Source: Flintibacter muris | GTDB taxonomy: Bacteria > Bacillota > Clostridia > Oscillospirales > Oscillospiraceae | NCBI RefSeq assembly: GCF_943192995.1 | Contig: NZ_CALPCP010000028.1 | Span: 1-45,550 of the forward strand | DNA: 45,550 nt | Direction: 5' to 3' | In this document: positions 32,349 through 41,037 of the stretch, piece by piece | Position numbering within the stretch: position 1 is the first letter of the stretch | Layout: the number at the start of each line of letters is the position of its first letter | The notes under the pieces: model-generated | Told to the model about the DNA's origin: nothing | Database searches by the model: none | What the model saw: only the letters and a program-made list of their open reading frames with translations | Made by a program: the position numbers and the translations under genes

Positions 32349-32486
32349 CTGCTTATGAAAACTGCTCGCAAATACCAGAAAATCTTATTGCTTTTTGGGC
32401 GGCTGTCCGGTATAATGGGAGGCAAGAGCGGTCATCCCGGGCGTTCAGCTGATCGCCCTATTAAATTTCAGGAGGTCACACACATC

Positions 32487-33743
32487 ATGAGAGAAGTTTA
32501 TGTCGTCAACTGCTGCCGTACCGCTATCGGTTCCTTCGGAGGCTCCCTGAAGGACGTCCCCGCCGCCGACCTGGGCGCTGCCGTCATCAAGGAGGCCCTG
32601 AACCGGGCCGGCGTCAAACCTGAGAACGTGGACGAGGTCATGTTTGGCTGCATCCTCACCGCCGGCCTGGGCCAGAACCCCGCCCGTCAGGCCAGCCTGA
32701 AGGCCGGCATCCCCACCTCTGTGCCCGCCTACACCGTGGGTATGGTGTGCGGCTCCGGTATGAAGTCCGTCATTGAGGCCGGCCGTACCATCGGCTGCGG
32801 CGACGCTGAGATCGTGGTCGCCGGCGGTATGGAGAATATGTCCGCCGCCCCCTTCTCCGTTCCCGCCGCCCGCTGGGGCGCCCGCATGGGTGACAACAAG
32901 CTGGTGGACACCATGATTAAGGACGGCCTGTGGGACGTGTATAACAACTACCACATGGGCACCACCGCCGAGAACATCTGCGACGTATGGGGCATCACCC
33001 GGGAAGAGCTGGACGAGTTCGGCTACAACTCCCAGAAAAAGGCCGCCGACGCCATAGCCGCCGGCAAGTTTGACGACGAGATCGTCCCCGTTATGATTAA
33101 GGTTAAGAAGGAAATGGTGGAGTTCAAGGTGGACGAGTTCCCCCGCCTGACCCCCGTTGACAAGCTGGCCAAGCTGCGCGGCGCCTTCCCCTGCGGCCCC
33201 GAGGGCGTTGAGGATGAGATCGTCCACACCTTCCAGCCCACCCAGATCCACGAGGCCGACGCCAAGAAGCACGTTCAGCGCGTCACCGCCGGCCAGGCCT
33301 CCGGCATCAACGACGGCGCCGCCGCCCTGGTGCTGGCCTCCAAGGAAGCCGTTGAGAAGTACGGCCTCAAGCCCATGGCCAAGCTGGTCAGCTGGGGCCA
33401 GGGCGGCGTGGACCCCAAGATCATGGGCGTGGGCCCTGTGCCCGCCTCCCGTCAGGCCATGGACAAGGCCGGCCTGAAGATCGAGGACATGGACCTGGTA
33501 GAGGCCAACGAGGCCTTTGCCGCCCAGTCTATCGCCGTGGCCCGCGAGCTGAACTTTGACATGAGCAAGGTCAACGTCAACGGCGGCGCTATCGCCCTGG
33601 GCCACCCCGTGGGCGCTTCCGGCGCACGGATTATCGTCACTCTGCTCCACGAGATGGCCAAGCGTGACGAGGCCAAGAAGGGCTTGGCCACCCTGTGTAT
33701 CGGCGGCGGCATGGGCGTTGCCACCATCTTCGAGAAGTGCTGA
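32487..33743 (+). CDS. thl: Acetyl-CoA acetyltransferase (thiolase)
   Basis: 418 residues; usual thiolases have about 392. It condenses two acetyl-CoA to acetoacetyl-CoA, the first step to butyrate in gut Clostridia, though the other butyrate genes are not here. Catalytic residues are in place: C88 in VCGSGM, H373 in GHPVGASG, C404 in LCIGGGMG, with VEANEAFA (338-345). The extra length is an insert at about 235-264 ([13 protein letters not shown]... to KKHVQR), just before the [13 protein letters not shown] motif. AGGAGGT lies 11 bases before the ATG. Codon use is strongly biased, suggesting high expression. Confidence 0.93.
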   Translation: MREVYVVNCCRTAIGSFGGSLKDVPAADLGAAVIKEALNRAGVKPENVDEVMFGCILTAGLGQNPARQASLKAGIPTSVPAYTVGMVCGSGMKSVIEAGRTIGCGDAEIVVAGGMENMSAAPFSVPAARWGARMGDNKLVDTMIKDGLWDVYNNYHMGTTAENICDVWGITREELDEFGYNSQKKAADAIAAGKFDDEIVPVMIKVKKEMVEFKVDEFPRLTPVDKLAKLRGAFPCGPEGVEDEIVHTFQPTQIHEADAKKHVQRVTAGQASGINDGAAALVLASKEAVEKYGLKPMAKLVSWGQGGVDPKIMGVGPVPASRQAMDKAGLKIEDMDLVEANEAFAAQSIAVARELNFDMSKVNVNGGAIALGHPVGASGARIIVTLLHEMAKRDEAKKGLATLCIGGGMGVATIFEKC

Positions 33744-33767
33744 TTCCTAAGAGGGGAGGATAATAAC

Positions 33768-33899
33768 ATGAACATGTCTGAAAGTTCCAGAATTATCCTC
33801 GGCCTTCGTGCTGCTGGATGGGATGAAAAGGCAATCAACGATTTCATCCTATGGGTCGAAACCGGCGAGGAGCAGTACAAACCAAAAGAGAAGAATTGA
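33768..33899 (+). CDS. 43-residue small protein
   Basis: Starts [20 protein letters not shown] and ends [19 protein letters not shown] lies seven bases before the ATG, and the gene follows thiolase after 24 bases and precedes a strong terminator, so it is a probable co-transcribed gene. It seems to be two short helices, no cysteine, no signal. No family recognised. Function unknown; codon use is less biased than in the thiolase. Confidence 0.6.
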   Translation: MNMSESSRIILGLRAAGWDEKAINDFILWVETGEEQYKPKEKN

Positions 33900-33910
33900 G
33901 AAGCATGCAG

Positions 33911-33943
33911 AACCGGTCCGGGAGCGATCCCGGGCCGGTTTTT
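33911..33943 (+). terminator. Terminator of the thiolase transcript
   Basis: AACCGG-T-CCGGGA / TCCCGG-G-CCGGTT with loop GCG, followed by TTTG; the stem ends merge in a run of five T. Confidence 0.85.
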
Positions 33944-33991
33944 GCTTCCATTCCTCAGAGGAGGGATTCCCTTCGTCCCGCCCGCAGGCGA

Positions 33992-34129
33992 AAAGGCCCC
34001 CTTCACAAAGGGGGCTCCACCCACAGGGCGGTGGGGGTTTTCTCCAAGAGACAGGCGCGTTTCGATAGGGGAAAACCCTCCGTCACCGCCTCCGGCGGCG
34101 CCACCTCCCTTTGCGAAGGGAGGCTTTTT
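33992..34129. repeat. Family A double-hairpin repeat, copy A4
   Basis: Begins GGCCCCCTTCACAAAGGGGG, then CACC...GGTGGGGGTTTTC; ends CACCGCC-TCC-GGCGG and CCTCCCTTTGCGAAGGGAGGC with a T-run. The left inner hairpin is shortened compared with A1. Confidence 0.78.
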
Positions 34130-34491
34130 GCGCTTTGATTCGTGCTGCGTTTTCTCCGAAACACCGAAAAACCCCGGATACCTGCTCCAAGGTATCCGGG
34201 GCTTCCCGTTGAAAAAGAGGATTAAAATGAAACGAACTGTCTCTTGCAGATTTTATATTACAGGAAACTTATTAACAAATCCAACGTCAGTTGTTACAAA
34301 AGGATTAAATCGTATAAAGTTCTCAACTGCGCGCGGGGAATCTTTGGCTTTTTTTGACAAAGCGTCTGCTGCGCCGGGGTGGAGCCCACAATACTGTCAG
34401 CAACTATTTAAGTGACAGTTGAAAGCTGCCCATATGATGTAGTATACTTTGCTTATATTAAGATGGATGCGGAAACCAGGTATTGAGGATT
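34130..34491. other. Non-coding stretch with a lone hairpin, beginning of an AT-rich island
   Basis: Contains CCCCGGATACC / GGTATCCGGGG (34172-34201, loop of eight) without a plus-strand T-tract; on the minus strand TTTTT follows. From about 34220 the composition becomes AT-rich and stays so to 35030. Apart from the short frames that pass through the family A repeat I see no supported gene. Confidence 0.5.
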
Positions 34492-34878
34492 ATGAAGGGC
34501 ATAAAGAACCGCTTTTTCACATTTTGCAAGAGCAAAAAGACAATAGAGTGTTTCGGCTGTATGATTATTGTTTTGTTGATATGTTATGTGCCCACAGGGT
34601 GGATCTATGATTTGTGGACTGATGCTGGAACGAGGCAGGGTCAATGGCCCAACGAAGATGTTCAGTTGGTTCGTGGGGCAGAGGATATATTGCCGTTCTG
34701 TACGGCAAGAACACCGGTTACAGTAACTGCAACTAATTTGGTGCGCTGCCCGCTCATGCGTCTGCGGGATTTGGACTGGGAGGGCGAACATTATGTCGGG
34801 AATCATGGAAAACATCATACCATCGAGGAATATTACAGTACAGAAATAATAGGTAACCTTGACCAATTATCTCCTTGA
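34492..34878 (+). CDS. Possible small membrane protein in an AT-rich island
   Basis: 128 residues beginning MKGIKNRFFTFCKSKKTIE. One membrane helix at about residues 19-38 (CFGCMIIVLLICYVPTGWIY), the rest probably outside the cell, with no motif I recognise. GAGG lies very near the ATG (three bases), so the start is uncertain; a TTG at 34483 is possible. Base composition and codon use are far more AT-rich than any neighbour, which suggests recent transfer. It could be a chance frame, but the membrane helix and length favour a gene. Confidence 0.5.
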   Translation: MKGIKNRFFTFCKSKKTIECFGCMIIVLLICYVPTGWIYDLWTDAGTRQGQWPNEDVQLVRGAEDILPFCTARTPVTVTATNLVRCPLMRLRDLDWEGEHYVGNHGKHHTIEEYYSTEIIGNLDQLSP

Positions 34879-34885
34879 ACAGAGA

Positions 34886-34917
34886 GAAAGGCCAACGGAG
34901 CGACCCGTCAGCCTTTC
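34886..34917 (+). terminator. Weak hairpin after the AT-rich gene
   Basis: GAAAGGC / GCCTTTC with inner ACGG / CCGT and a small internal loop. A-tract, not T-tract, follows on the plus strand, so termination is uncertain. Confidence 0.4.
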
Positions 34918-34933
34918 AAAAATGGAGGATAGA

Positions 34934-35017
34934 ATGAAAAGATGTTCTTGCCTTGCGAGTATGAGTATAGTCAAAAGATTTTACAAAAGTTCTTTCAAGA
35001 TGTTACAAAAGCTTTAA
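34934..35017 (+). pseudogene. Short frame with good ribosome site, likely a broken gene start
   Basis: 27 residues, MKRCSCLASMSIVKRFYK onward, ending within a few bases of the tadA stop on the other strand. GGAGG is placed six bases before the ATG, better than for the gene upstream. Similar AT-rich composition. It looks like the 5' part of a gene whose remainder was lost where the island joins the tadA gene; it may also be chance. Confidence 0.3.
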
Positions 35018-35020
35018 ATA

Positions 35021-35464
35021 TTATCGCAAACTTTGAAAAAACGCCTGGAGCACCTCTTCGCACTCCCGCTCCAGCGGGCCCTGGTAGATACGGGGGTGGT
35101 GGTTGAACCGCTCCTCAAAGAGATTGAGCACCGAGCCGCAGCACCCGGACTTCTCCTCCCGGGCGCCGTAGCGCACTTCTTTGATGCGGGCGTTGATGAT
35201 GGCTCCGGCACACATGGGGCAGGGCTCCAGGGTGACGTAGAGGGTGCAGTCTGAAAGCCGCCAGCTCCCCAGCCGGGCGCAGGCCTCCCGGATGGCCTCC
35301 ACCTCGGCGTGGGCGGTGGCATCCCGGTCCGCCTCCCGGCGGTTGCGGCCCCGGCCGATAATCTCCCCGTCCTTCACAATCACACAGCCCACCGGCACGT
35401 CGCCGTCCCCAATGGCCTCCCGGGCCAGACACAGGGCCTCGGCCATGAAATATTCGTGGTTCAT
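35021..35464 (-). CDS. tadA: tRNA-specific adenosine deaminase
   Basis: 147 residues, cytidine-deaminase fold. It converts adenosine-34 of tRNA-Arg(ACG) to inosine. Zinc ligands: H52 with the proton-shuttle Glu in HAEVEA (52-57), and cysteines in PCPMCAGAI (81-89). The last ten residues are close to the family norm. The start overlaps the previous gene's stop in ATGA, and the ribosome site is weak, so translation is probably coupled. Confidence 0.94.
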   Translation of the reverse strand: MNHEYFMAEALCLAREAIGDGDVPVGCVIVKDGEIIGRGRNRREADRDATAHAEVEAIREACARLGSWRLSDCTLYVTLEPCPMCAGAIINARIKEVRYGAREEKSGCCGSVLNLFEERFNHHPRIYQGPLERECEEVLQAFFQSLR

Positions 35465-35631
35465 TCTTCGATTTCCCGCATAAACACGATCACGCCGTCG
35501 CCGTGCATACAGAACTGCCAGCCATCCCGGCCCAGTTCATTCCACCGGGCTTCCGCTTCCCGGATTTTTTTCTGCCAATCAAAGCCCAGCGACGTTTTGA
35601 TTTCTGCCATCTTATACTCAAATTTTTTCAC
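35461..35631 (-). CDS. Small DUF4177-like protein
   Basis: 56 residues from a GTG start with AGGAGG nine bases upstream. The pattern KKFEYKMAEIK ... WNELGRDGWQFCMHGDGVIVFMRE is like DUF4177 proteins, one alpha/beta unit of about 55 residues with an LGxxGW turn. Function unknown. It is translated just before tadA with a four-base overlap. A longer frame starting at 35664 would put the start inside a tandem repeat and was rejected. Confidence 0.7.
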   Translation of the reverse strand: MKKFEYKMAEIKTSLGFDWQKKIREAEARWNELGRDGWQFCMHGDGVIVFMREIEE

Positions 35632-35648
35632 GCTGCTTCGCCTCCTTT

Positions 35649-35692
35649 TCTTCCATTCTATCACAAGTTGTCTTCCATTCTATCACAAGTTG
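35649..35692. repeat. Perfect 22-base tandem duplication
   Basis: Two exact adjacent copies of a 22-base unit (35649-35670 and 35671-35692), starting TCTTCCATTC and ending CACAAGTTG. It lies between divergent tadA-side and mnmG genes and ends five bases before the mnmG -35 box. It could duplicate a promoter or binding site. Confidence 0.9.
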
Positions 35693-35696
35693 CCCC

Positions 35697-35725
35697 TTGC
35701 CGCAATGCGAATCCCGTGATACAAT
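35697..35725 (+). promoter_or_regulatory. Promoter of mnmG
   Basis: TTGCCG (35697-35702) and TACAAT (35720-35725), 17 bases apart; the start codon follows after 33 bases. Confidence 0.65.
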
Positions 35726-35758
35726 ATCCGTCGAATTCATTGCAGAGGGACACGTTCT

Positions 35759-37633
35759 ATGAAAACTTATCACGCCGGACAATTTGATATTGCCGTTATT
35801 GGAGCTGGCCACGCGGGGATTGAGGCCGCGTTGGCCGCTGCGCGGATGGGGATGAAAACCCTTTGCTTCACCGTCAACCTGGACGCGGTGGGCAACATGC
35901 CCTGCAACCCGGCCATTGGGGGTACAGGGAAGGGCCACCTGGTCCGGGAACTGGATGCTCTGGGGGGAGAGATGGCCAAGGCCGCCGACCGGGCCTGCAT
36001 CCAGTACCGGCTGCTGAACCGGAGCAAGGGCCCCGCTGTCCAGTCCCTCCGGGCTCAGGCCGACCGCCGGGAGTACCAGAAGGTAATGAAGCACACCCTG
36101 GAGAGACAGGAAAACCTGTGGGTAAAGCAGGCGGAGGTGGTGGAGATTCTCACCGATGGCGGTGCGGTGTCCGGTGTAGTCACCCACACCGGGGCGGTAT
36201 ATCAGGTTAAGGCCGCCGTGGTGGCCACCGGCACTCACCTGGGGGGACGCATTGTGGTGGGGGATGTAGTCCGGGACTCCGGTCCCGACGGCCTGGCCGC
36301 CGCCCTGCCCCTGACTGACAGCCTGAAAAAGCTGGGGCTGTCCATCCGCCGGTTCAAAACGGGCACACCGCCCCGGGTCAACGCCCGCAGCGTGGATTTT
36401 TCCAAAATGGAGCTGCAAAAGGGCGACGGGGACGGCCTGGCCTTCTCCTTCCAGACCGGGTCTCCCCCGGAAAACCGGGCGGTGTGCTGGCTGACCTACA
36501 CCAATGAGGAGACCCACAAAATTATCCGGGCCAATCTGTCCCGCTCCCCCCTGTACGACGGCACTATCGAGGGGGTGGGGCCCCGATACTGCCCCTCCAT
36601 TGAGACCAAGGTGGAGCGCTTCCCCGACAAAACCCGCCATCAGCTGTTTATTGAGCCCATGGGGCTGGACACCGAGGAACTGTACATCCAGGGCTTTTCC
36701 TCCTCCCTCCCGGAGGAGGTGCAGATTGAAATGCTCCACACCATCCCCGGCCTGGAGCGGGCTGAGATGACCCGCTGTGCCTACGCCATTGAATATGACT
36801 GCGTGGACCCCACCCAGCTGGAGGCCACCCTGGAGGTAAAAGCCGTCTCCGGCCTGTACGGGGCAGGGCAGTTCAACGGCTCCTCTGGCTATGAGGAGGC
36901 CGCCGTCCAGGGCTTTGTAGCCGGGGTGAACGCCGCTTTGAAGACACAGGGCAAACCGCCCTTTGTCCTCCGCCGGGACCAGGGGTACATCGGCGTGCTC
37001 ATTGACGACCTGGTCACCAAGGGCACCAATGAGCCCTACCGCATGATGACCTCCCGCACCGAGTACCGCCTGCTCCACCGCCAGGACAACGCCGACCGGC
37101 GGCTCACCCCCGCCGGCTATGAATTGGGGCTGATTTCCCGGGCACAATATGAGGCGGTGCAGGAAAAATATGCCGCCGTGGACCGGGAGGTCCGCCGTCT
37201 GGAACACACTGGCACGCCGCCCACTCCCGAGCTTACCGCCCTGCTGGAGGAGCGGGGGGAGCCCCCGGTGAAGGATGGGGCTCGGCTGGCCGACCTGCTC
37301 CGCCGCCCCCGGCTGAACTACGCCGATTTGGCCCCCTTCGACCCCGACCGCCCCGCTCTGCCCCCCGCCGTGGCCAACGAGGCGGAGATCACCATCAAGT
37401 ACGCCGGCTATATCGACCGCCAGCTGCGCCAGGTGGAGGAGGTCAAACGGCTGGAGGAGCGGCCTATGCCGGAGGATATCGACTACCTGTCTATTGAGGG
37501 CCTGCGGCTGGAGGCAAGGCAGAAGCTGGCCGCCATCCGCCCCCGAAGCCTGGGCCAGGCGGGCCGGGTGTCCGGCGTGTCCCCGGCGGACGTGGCGGTG
37601 CTGATGGTGTATTTGAAGCAGCGGGAGCTGTAG
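35759..37633 (+). CDS. mnmG: tRNA uridine-34 5-carboxymethylaminomethyl modification enzyme MnmG (GidA)
   Basis: 624 residues, the normal length. With MnmE it builds cmnm5U at the wobble position of several tRNAs, using FAD and methylene-tetrahydrofolate. Signatures: FAD-binding [12 protein letters not shown] (13-24), [31 protein letters not shown], and [16 protein letters not shown]. Usually followed by rsmG and preceded by mnmE; neither is here. AGAGGGA precedes the ATG. Confidence 0.96.
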   Translation: MKTYHAGQFDIAVIGAGHAGIEAALAAARMGMKTLCFTVNLDAVGNMPCNPAIGGTGKGHLVRELDALGGEMAKAADRACIQYRLLNRSKGPAVQSLRAQADRREYQKVMKHTLERQENLWVKQAEVVEILTDGGAVSGVVTHTGAVYQVKAAVVATGTHLGGRIVVGDVVRDSGPDGLAAALPLTDSLKKLGLSIRRFKTGTPPRVNARSVDFSKMELQKGDGDGLAFSFQTGSPPENRAVCWLTYTNEETHKIIRANLSRSPLYDGTIEGVGPRYCPSIETKVERFPDKTRHQLFIEPMGLDTEELYIQGFSSSLPEEVQIEMLHTIPGLERAEMTRCAYAIEYDCVDPTQLEATLEVKAVSGLYGAGQFNGSSGYEEAAVQGFVAGVNAALKTQGKPPFVLRRDQGYIGVLIDDLVTKGTNEPYRMMTSRTEYRLLHRQDNADRRLTPAGYELGLISRAQYEAVQEKYAAVDREVRRLEHTGTPPTPELTALLEERGEPPVKDGARLADLLRRPRLNYADLAPFDPDRPALPPAVANEAEITIKYAGYIDRQLRQVEEVKRLEERPMPEDIDYLSIEGLRLEARQKLAAIRPRSLGQAGRVSGVSPADVAVLMVYLKQREL

Positions 37634-37658
37634 GGCTCTCCCATCCCGCCGCAGCGCA

Positions 37659-37800
37659 AGAGGCCCCCTTCGCAATGGGGGCTGTCAGCCGTAGACTGAC
37701 TGAGGGTTTTCTCCTATAGAAGCAGATACGTCTCGATAGGGGGAAACCTTCCACCACCGCCTTTGGCGGTGGTCTCCCTCCCTTGCAAAGGGAGGCTTTT
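37659..37800. repeat. Family A double-hairpin repeat, copy A5
   Basis: GGCCCCCTTCGCAATGGGGG with GTCAGC...GACTGA and GAGGGTTTTC at one end; CCACCGCC-TTT-GGCGGTGG and CTCCCTTGCAAAGGGAGG then TTTT at the other. The inner left hairpin has decayed a little. Confidence 0.78.
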
Positions 37801-37823
37801 AGTGCTATCCAGGAGGTATTTTC

Positions 37824-38723
37824 ATGAATCTGACACAAGTAAAAGGAAACACCTGGGTGCTTGAGGGGATTGAGTATATCCCGCTGTATAAGCTGGATGA
37901 CAGCCGCTGTGTCCTGCTGGACACCGGCCTGCTCCAGGAGCGGGAGGATATTGAGGAGACACTGCGCTCCGCCGGGCTGACGCCGGTGGGCGTGCTGTGC
38001 TCCCACGCCCATGTGGACCACTGCGCCAACAGCCGGTATTTTCAGGAGAAGTACAACACAGAAGTTGCTCTCACCTACCCGGAGGCGGGGATGTGCGCCT
38101 CTCTGCTCAATTTAAAGTGCTACTTCCTCACCCTCTCCCCGGGCACGGTGGAGCGGGAGTCCTCCTGTATGATCCACGAGCCCGACCTCTTTCTCCCCAT
38201 GTCAGACGGCCCCTTCGACGCCTGGGGAGCCCGTTTCCAAATTGTCCACACGCCGGGGCACTCCGCCGGGCATGTCTGTACCATCACCCCGGACAACGTG
38301 TGCTACACCGCCGACGCCCTGCTCAGCTCTGAGATGCTGGGGGCCAAACTGCCCTACAACCTGAGCCAGCAGATGGCTCTGGCCAGCCGGGAAAAGCTGC
38401 GCCGCCTGGACTGTGAGGCCTATATCATGGCCCACCGGGGTGTCTGCTCTGGCGAGGAAATTGGGGCACTCATTGACGCCAACCAGGCCCTGGTCCACCG
38501 CCGGGCGGATGAGATCCTGGCCCTGGTGGACCGGCCCATGACCGCCAGCCAGATCGACGAGGCGGCCTGCGTCCTCTACAAGCTCTTCACCCACAAGCCC
38601 CCCCGCTCCCTGCGCTTTGAGCGGAATGTCCGATTCTTTATTGAGTACCTGGTGGACACCGGACGGCTGAACGAGGTATGCCAAAACGGAGCTACTTACT
38701 ATGTCCGGGCGAAAAATTCCTGA
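37824..38723 (+). CDS. MBL-fold metallo-hydrolase
   Basis: 299 residues. The metal site is HAHVDH (61-66), H146 in HTPGHSAGH, D164 in YTADALL and H204 in MAHRG, all standard for the glyoxalase-II/beta-lactamase-fold hydrolases. A winged-helix-like tail of about 80 residues follows the catalytic domain, as in several uncharacterised members. AGGAGGT precedes the ATG. Substrate unknown. Neighbours give no hint. Confidence 0.87.
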   Translation: MNLTQVKGNTWVLEGIEYIPLYKLDDSRCVLLDTGLLQEREDIEETLRSAGLTPVGVLCSHAHVDHCANSRYFQEKYNTEVALTYPEAGMCASLLNLKCYFLTLSPGTVERESSCMIHEPDLFLPMSDGPFDAWGARFQIVHTPGHSAGHVCTITPDNVCYTADALLSSEMLGAKLPYNLSQQMALASREKLRRLDCEAYIMAHRGVCSGEEIGALIDANQALVHRRADEILALVDRPMTASQIDEAACVLYKLFTHKPPRSLRFERNVRFFIEYLVDTGRLNEVCQNGATYYVRAKNS

Positions 38724-38740
38724 AAATTGCAAAAATCCCC

Positions 38741-38769
38741 TTGACAGGGGCGAAAGGCTGGCATACAAT
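38741..38769 (+). promoter_or_regulatory. Promoter of the glycine T-box operon
   Basis: Near-perfect: TTGACA (38741-38746), 17 bases, TACAAT (38764-38769). Transcription should begin near 38776. Confidence 0.9.
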
Positions 38770-38775
38770 AGGGAA

Positions 38776-39004
38776 ACATAAAGTGAAGACAGGGAACAGT
38801 ACCCCGCAGCCGGGCGGCAGAGAGAGGATGGCTGGTGAAAATCCTCCAAAGGCGCGGTGGGAAGGCCCCCTGGAGCGCGGGGAGGAAATGCCCTGCCGGC
38901 CCCCGCCGTTACCGGGCAGGAGTGTCCCCAATGGGGAAATTCAGGTGGAACCACGGACAAATTTTGTTCGCCCTGAGCCGAAGCGGCTCGGGGCGTTTTT
39001 GTTT
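38776..39004 (+). ncRNA. T-box riboswitch leader (probably tRNA-Gly)
   Basis: Visible parts: a stem I region with AGAGAGAGGATGG and GGTGAAAATCC, the conserved T-box antiterminator AGGTGGAACCACGG (38943-38956), and a terminator CGCCCTGAGCC / GGCTCGGGGCG followed by TTTTT (38969-39004). Uncharged tRNA binding would stabilise the antiterminator and permit transcription. A GGC in GGGAAGGCCCC (about 38860-38872) is a plausible glycine specifier, which agrees with the glycyl-tRNA synthetase gene downstream. The exact folding of stem I was not solved. Confidence 0.87.
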
Positions 39005-39020
39005 GGAAAGGGGTGATTTG

Positions 39021-39404
39021 ATGACCGATCAGCACAAAGAACAGGCCATTGAGGTGGTAAAAAACATCTGCCACGTCCTCCACGAGAAGCGGTACGAGGA
39101 CCTGCCCTCCTGCGTGGACAAGATGGAGTGGGACAACACGGAGGAAATCCGGGAGTGCATCCAGGGCACACTGGAGATAAACGACTTCGACGTGTTTGAC
39201 GAATACGGCGTCCCTTGCAGCTTCAAGCCCCAGTATGAGTACCACCATGAGGTGATGTTTTTCGAGTACAAGGACGGCAGCGGCTTTGCAGTGGACTACG
39301 AGCTGACCTCCGGCGGAGACTTGACCTATCTGACGTTACAGCTTGAGTTTCTGTACGAAAACGGAGGATTAAAACGAATTTTCCACACAATTGACCCAGA
39401 ATAA
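39021..39404 (+). CDS. Uncharacterised 127-residue protein in the glyS operon
   Basis: Acidic, probably cytosolic protein that begins MTDQHKEQAIEVVKNICHVL and ends RIFHTIDPE. No motif I recognise, apart from a helical start followed by beta strands with DVFDEYG and EYHHEVMFFEY. AAAGGGGTG precedes the ATG. It is the first gene after the T-box terminator, 21 bases before glyS, and so should be induced by glycine shortage. Function unknown; not part of the usual glyQS operon. Confidence 0.75.
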   Translation: MTDQHKEQAIEVVKNICHVLHEKRYEDLPSCVDKMEWDNTEEIRECIQGTLEINDFDVFDEYGVPCSFKPQYEYHHEVMFFEYKDGSGFAVDYELTSGGDLTYLTLQLEFLYENGGLKRIFHTIDPE

Positions 39405-39425
39405 ATGAAAAGGAGCTTATCCAAC

Positions 39426-40850
39426 ATGAAAAACAGCGAAAAGACCATGGAAAAAATTGTGGCCCTGTGCAAGGGCCGGGGCTTCATCTTTGCCGGCTCG
39501 GAGATTTACGGCGGCCTGGCCAACACTTGGGACTACGGCCCTCTGGGGGTGGAGCTGAAAAACAACATCAAGAAGGCCTGGTGGAAGAAATTCGTCCAGG
39601 AGAACCCCTACAACGTGGGCCTGGACGCCGCCATTTTAATGAACCCCCAGGTGTGGGTGGCCAGCGGCCATGTGGGCGGTTTTTCCGACCCGCTGATGGA
39701 CTGCAAGGAGTGCCATGAGCGCTTCCGTGCCGACAAGGTGATTGAGGACTGGTGCCAGGAGAACAGCTTTGACCTGGGCCACAGCGTGGACGCTATGAGT
39801 CAGGCCCAGATGAAGGAGTTTATTGACGAACACCAGATTGTCTGCCCCTCCTGCGGCAAGTTCAACTGGACCGAAATCCGCCAGTTTAACCTGATGTTCA
39901 AGACCTTCCAGGGGGTCACTGAGGACGCCAAGAACACCGTCTACCTCCGCCCCGAGACCGCCCAGGGCATCTTTGTCAACTTCCAGAACGTCCAGCGCAC
40001 CACCAGGAGAAAACTGCCCTTTGGCGTGTGCCAGATCGGCAAGTCTTTCCGCAACGAGATCACTCCAGGCAACTTCACCTTCCGTACCCGTGAGTTTGAG
40101 CAGATGGAGCTGGAGTTCTTCTGCAAGCCGGGCACCGAGCTGGAATGGTTTGCCTACTGGAAAAAGTTCTGCCACGAGTGGCTGCTGGGCCTGGGCATGA
40201 AGGACGAGGACCTGCGCCTGCGGGATCACGAGCCCGAGGAGCTCAGCCACTACTCCAACGCCACCACCGACTTTGAGTTTGCCTTCCCCTTCACCGACTG
40301 GGGTGAGCTGTGGGGGGTGGCCAGCCGCACCGACTTTGATCTGAAGGCCCACCAGACCACCTCTGGCAAGGACCAGACCTACTTTGACCAGGAGTCGGGC
40401 GAGCACTATATCCCCTATGTGATTGAGCCCTCCCTGGGCGCCGATCGGGTGACGTTGGCCTTCCTGTGTGAAGCTTACGACGAGGAAGTGGTTGATGAGG
40501 CCAAGAATGATGTCCGCACCGTCCTCCACTTCCACCCCGCCCTGGCCCCCTTCAAATGCGCTGTGCTGCCCCTGTCCAAGAAGCTGAGCGACAAGGCCCG
40601 GGAAATCCAGGCCGAGCTGTCCAAATACTTTATGGTGGACTTTGACGATGCCGGCTCCATCGGCAAGCGCTACCGCCGCCAGGACGAGATCGGTACCCCC
40701 TACTGCGTCACCGTGGATTTCCAGACCGTGGGCTCCGACACCGAAGAGGCCGACAACGCCGTCACTATCCGCAACCGTGACACCATGGACCAGGTCCGTG
40801 TGCCCATCAGCCAGCTGAAAACCTGGCTGGAGGAAAAGCTGGCCTATTGA
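39426..40850 (+). CDS. glyS: Glycyl-tRNA synthetase, single-chain dimeric type
   Basis: 474 residues. It joins glycine to tRNA-Gly; class II synthetase. Visible are [19 protein letters not shown] near the start, a zinc-knuckle-like CKEC...CPSC pair, motif 2-like [19 protein letters not shown] and motif 3-like [11 protein letters not shown], then an anticodon-binding domain. This is the archaeal/eukaryotic-like alpha2 type, not the alpha2beta2 type with glyQ. Start at 39426 with AGGAG in front; an ATG at 39405 overlaps its own site. Controlled by the T-box upstream. Confidence 0.95.
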   Translation: MKNSEKTMEKIVALCKGRGFIFAGSEIYGGLANTWDYGPLGVELKNNIKKAWWKKFVQENPYNVGLDAAILMNPQVWVASGHVGGFSDPLMDCKECHERFRADKVIEDWCQENSFDLGHSVDAMSQAQMKEFIDEHQIVCPSCGKFNWTEIRQFNLMFKTFQGVTEDAKNTVYLRPETAQGIFVNFQNVQRTTRRKLPFGVCQIGKSFRNEITPGNFTFRTREFEQMELEFFCKPGTELEWFAYWKKFCHEWLLGLGMKDEDLRLRDHEPEELSHYSNATTDFEFAFPFTDWGELWGVASRTDFDLKAHQTTSGKDQTYFDQESGEHYIPYVIEPSLGADRVTLAFLCEAYDEEVVDEAKNDVRTVLHFHPALAPFKCAVLPLSKKLSDKAREIQAELSKYFMVDFDDAGSIGKRYRRQDEIGTPYCVTVDFQTVGSDTEEADNAVTIRNRDTMDQVRVPISQLKTWLEEKLAY

Positions 40851-40910
40851 TTATTGATTTTGCCATCGACACGATTTTATGTGTATGGGCTGCCTAAAAT
40901 ATAAATAATT

Positions 40911-40951
40911 AAACCCTCCGTATTTTCTACTGATAAAATACGGAGGGTTTT
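40911..40951. terminator. Strong bidirectional terminator between glyS and the M23 gene
   Basis: A 16-base perfect stem, AAACCCTCCGTATTTT / AAAATACGGAGGGTTT, with an eight-base loop and T-runs in both directions. Confidence 0.9.
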
Positions 40952-41005
40952 AAGCTTTGAGCCCTGAACACATGGTTTGGTGAATCTTCTTTCAGGACAA
41001 AGGGC

Positions 41006-41028
41006 ACCCCCGGCCATTGGCCGGGGGT
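41006..41028 (-). terminator. Hairpin after the M23 peptidase gene
   Basis: ACCCCCGGCCA / TGGCCGGGGGT, perfect eleven-base stem with one base as loop centre, ten bases after the peptidase stop. No long T-tract, so it may assist the terminator at 40911. Confidence 0.6.
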
Positions 41029-41037
41029 ATTTCCTGT

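Noticed and set aside
33942..34415. Plus-strand frame of 157 residues across repeat A4
   Set aside because: It starts in the repeat and consists of hairpin DNA translated; no ribosome site.
35618..37675. Minus-strand frame of 685 residues opposite mnmG
   Set aside because: MnmG on the plus strand is certain; the reverse frame is low-complexity and has no start signals.
12754..37800. Family A repeats considered as a CRISPR array
   Set aside because: Copies are kilobases apart, in both orientations, with internal hairpins and no regular spacers; no cas gene is present.
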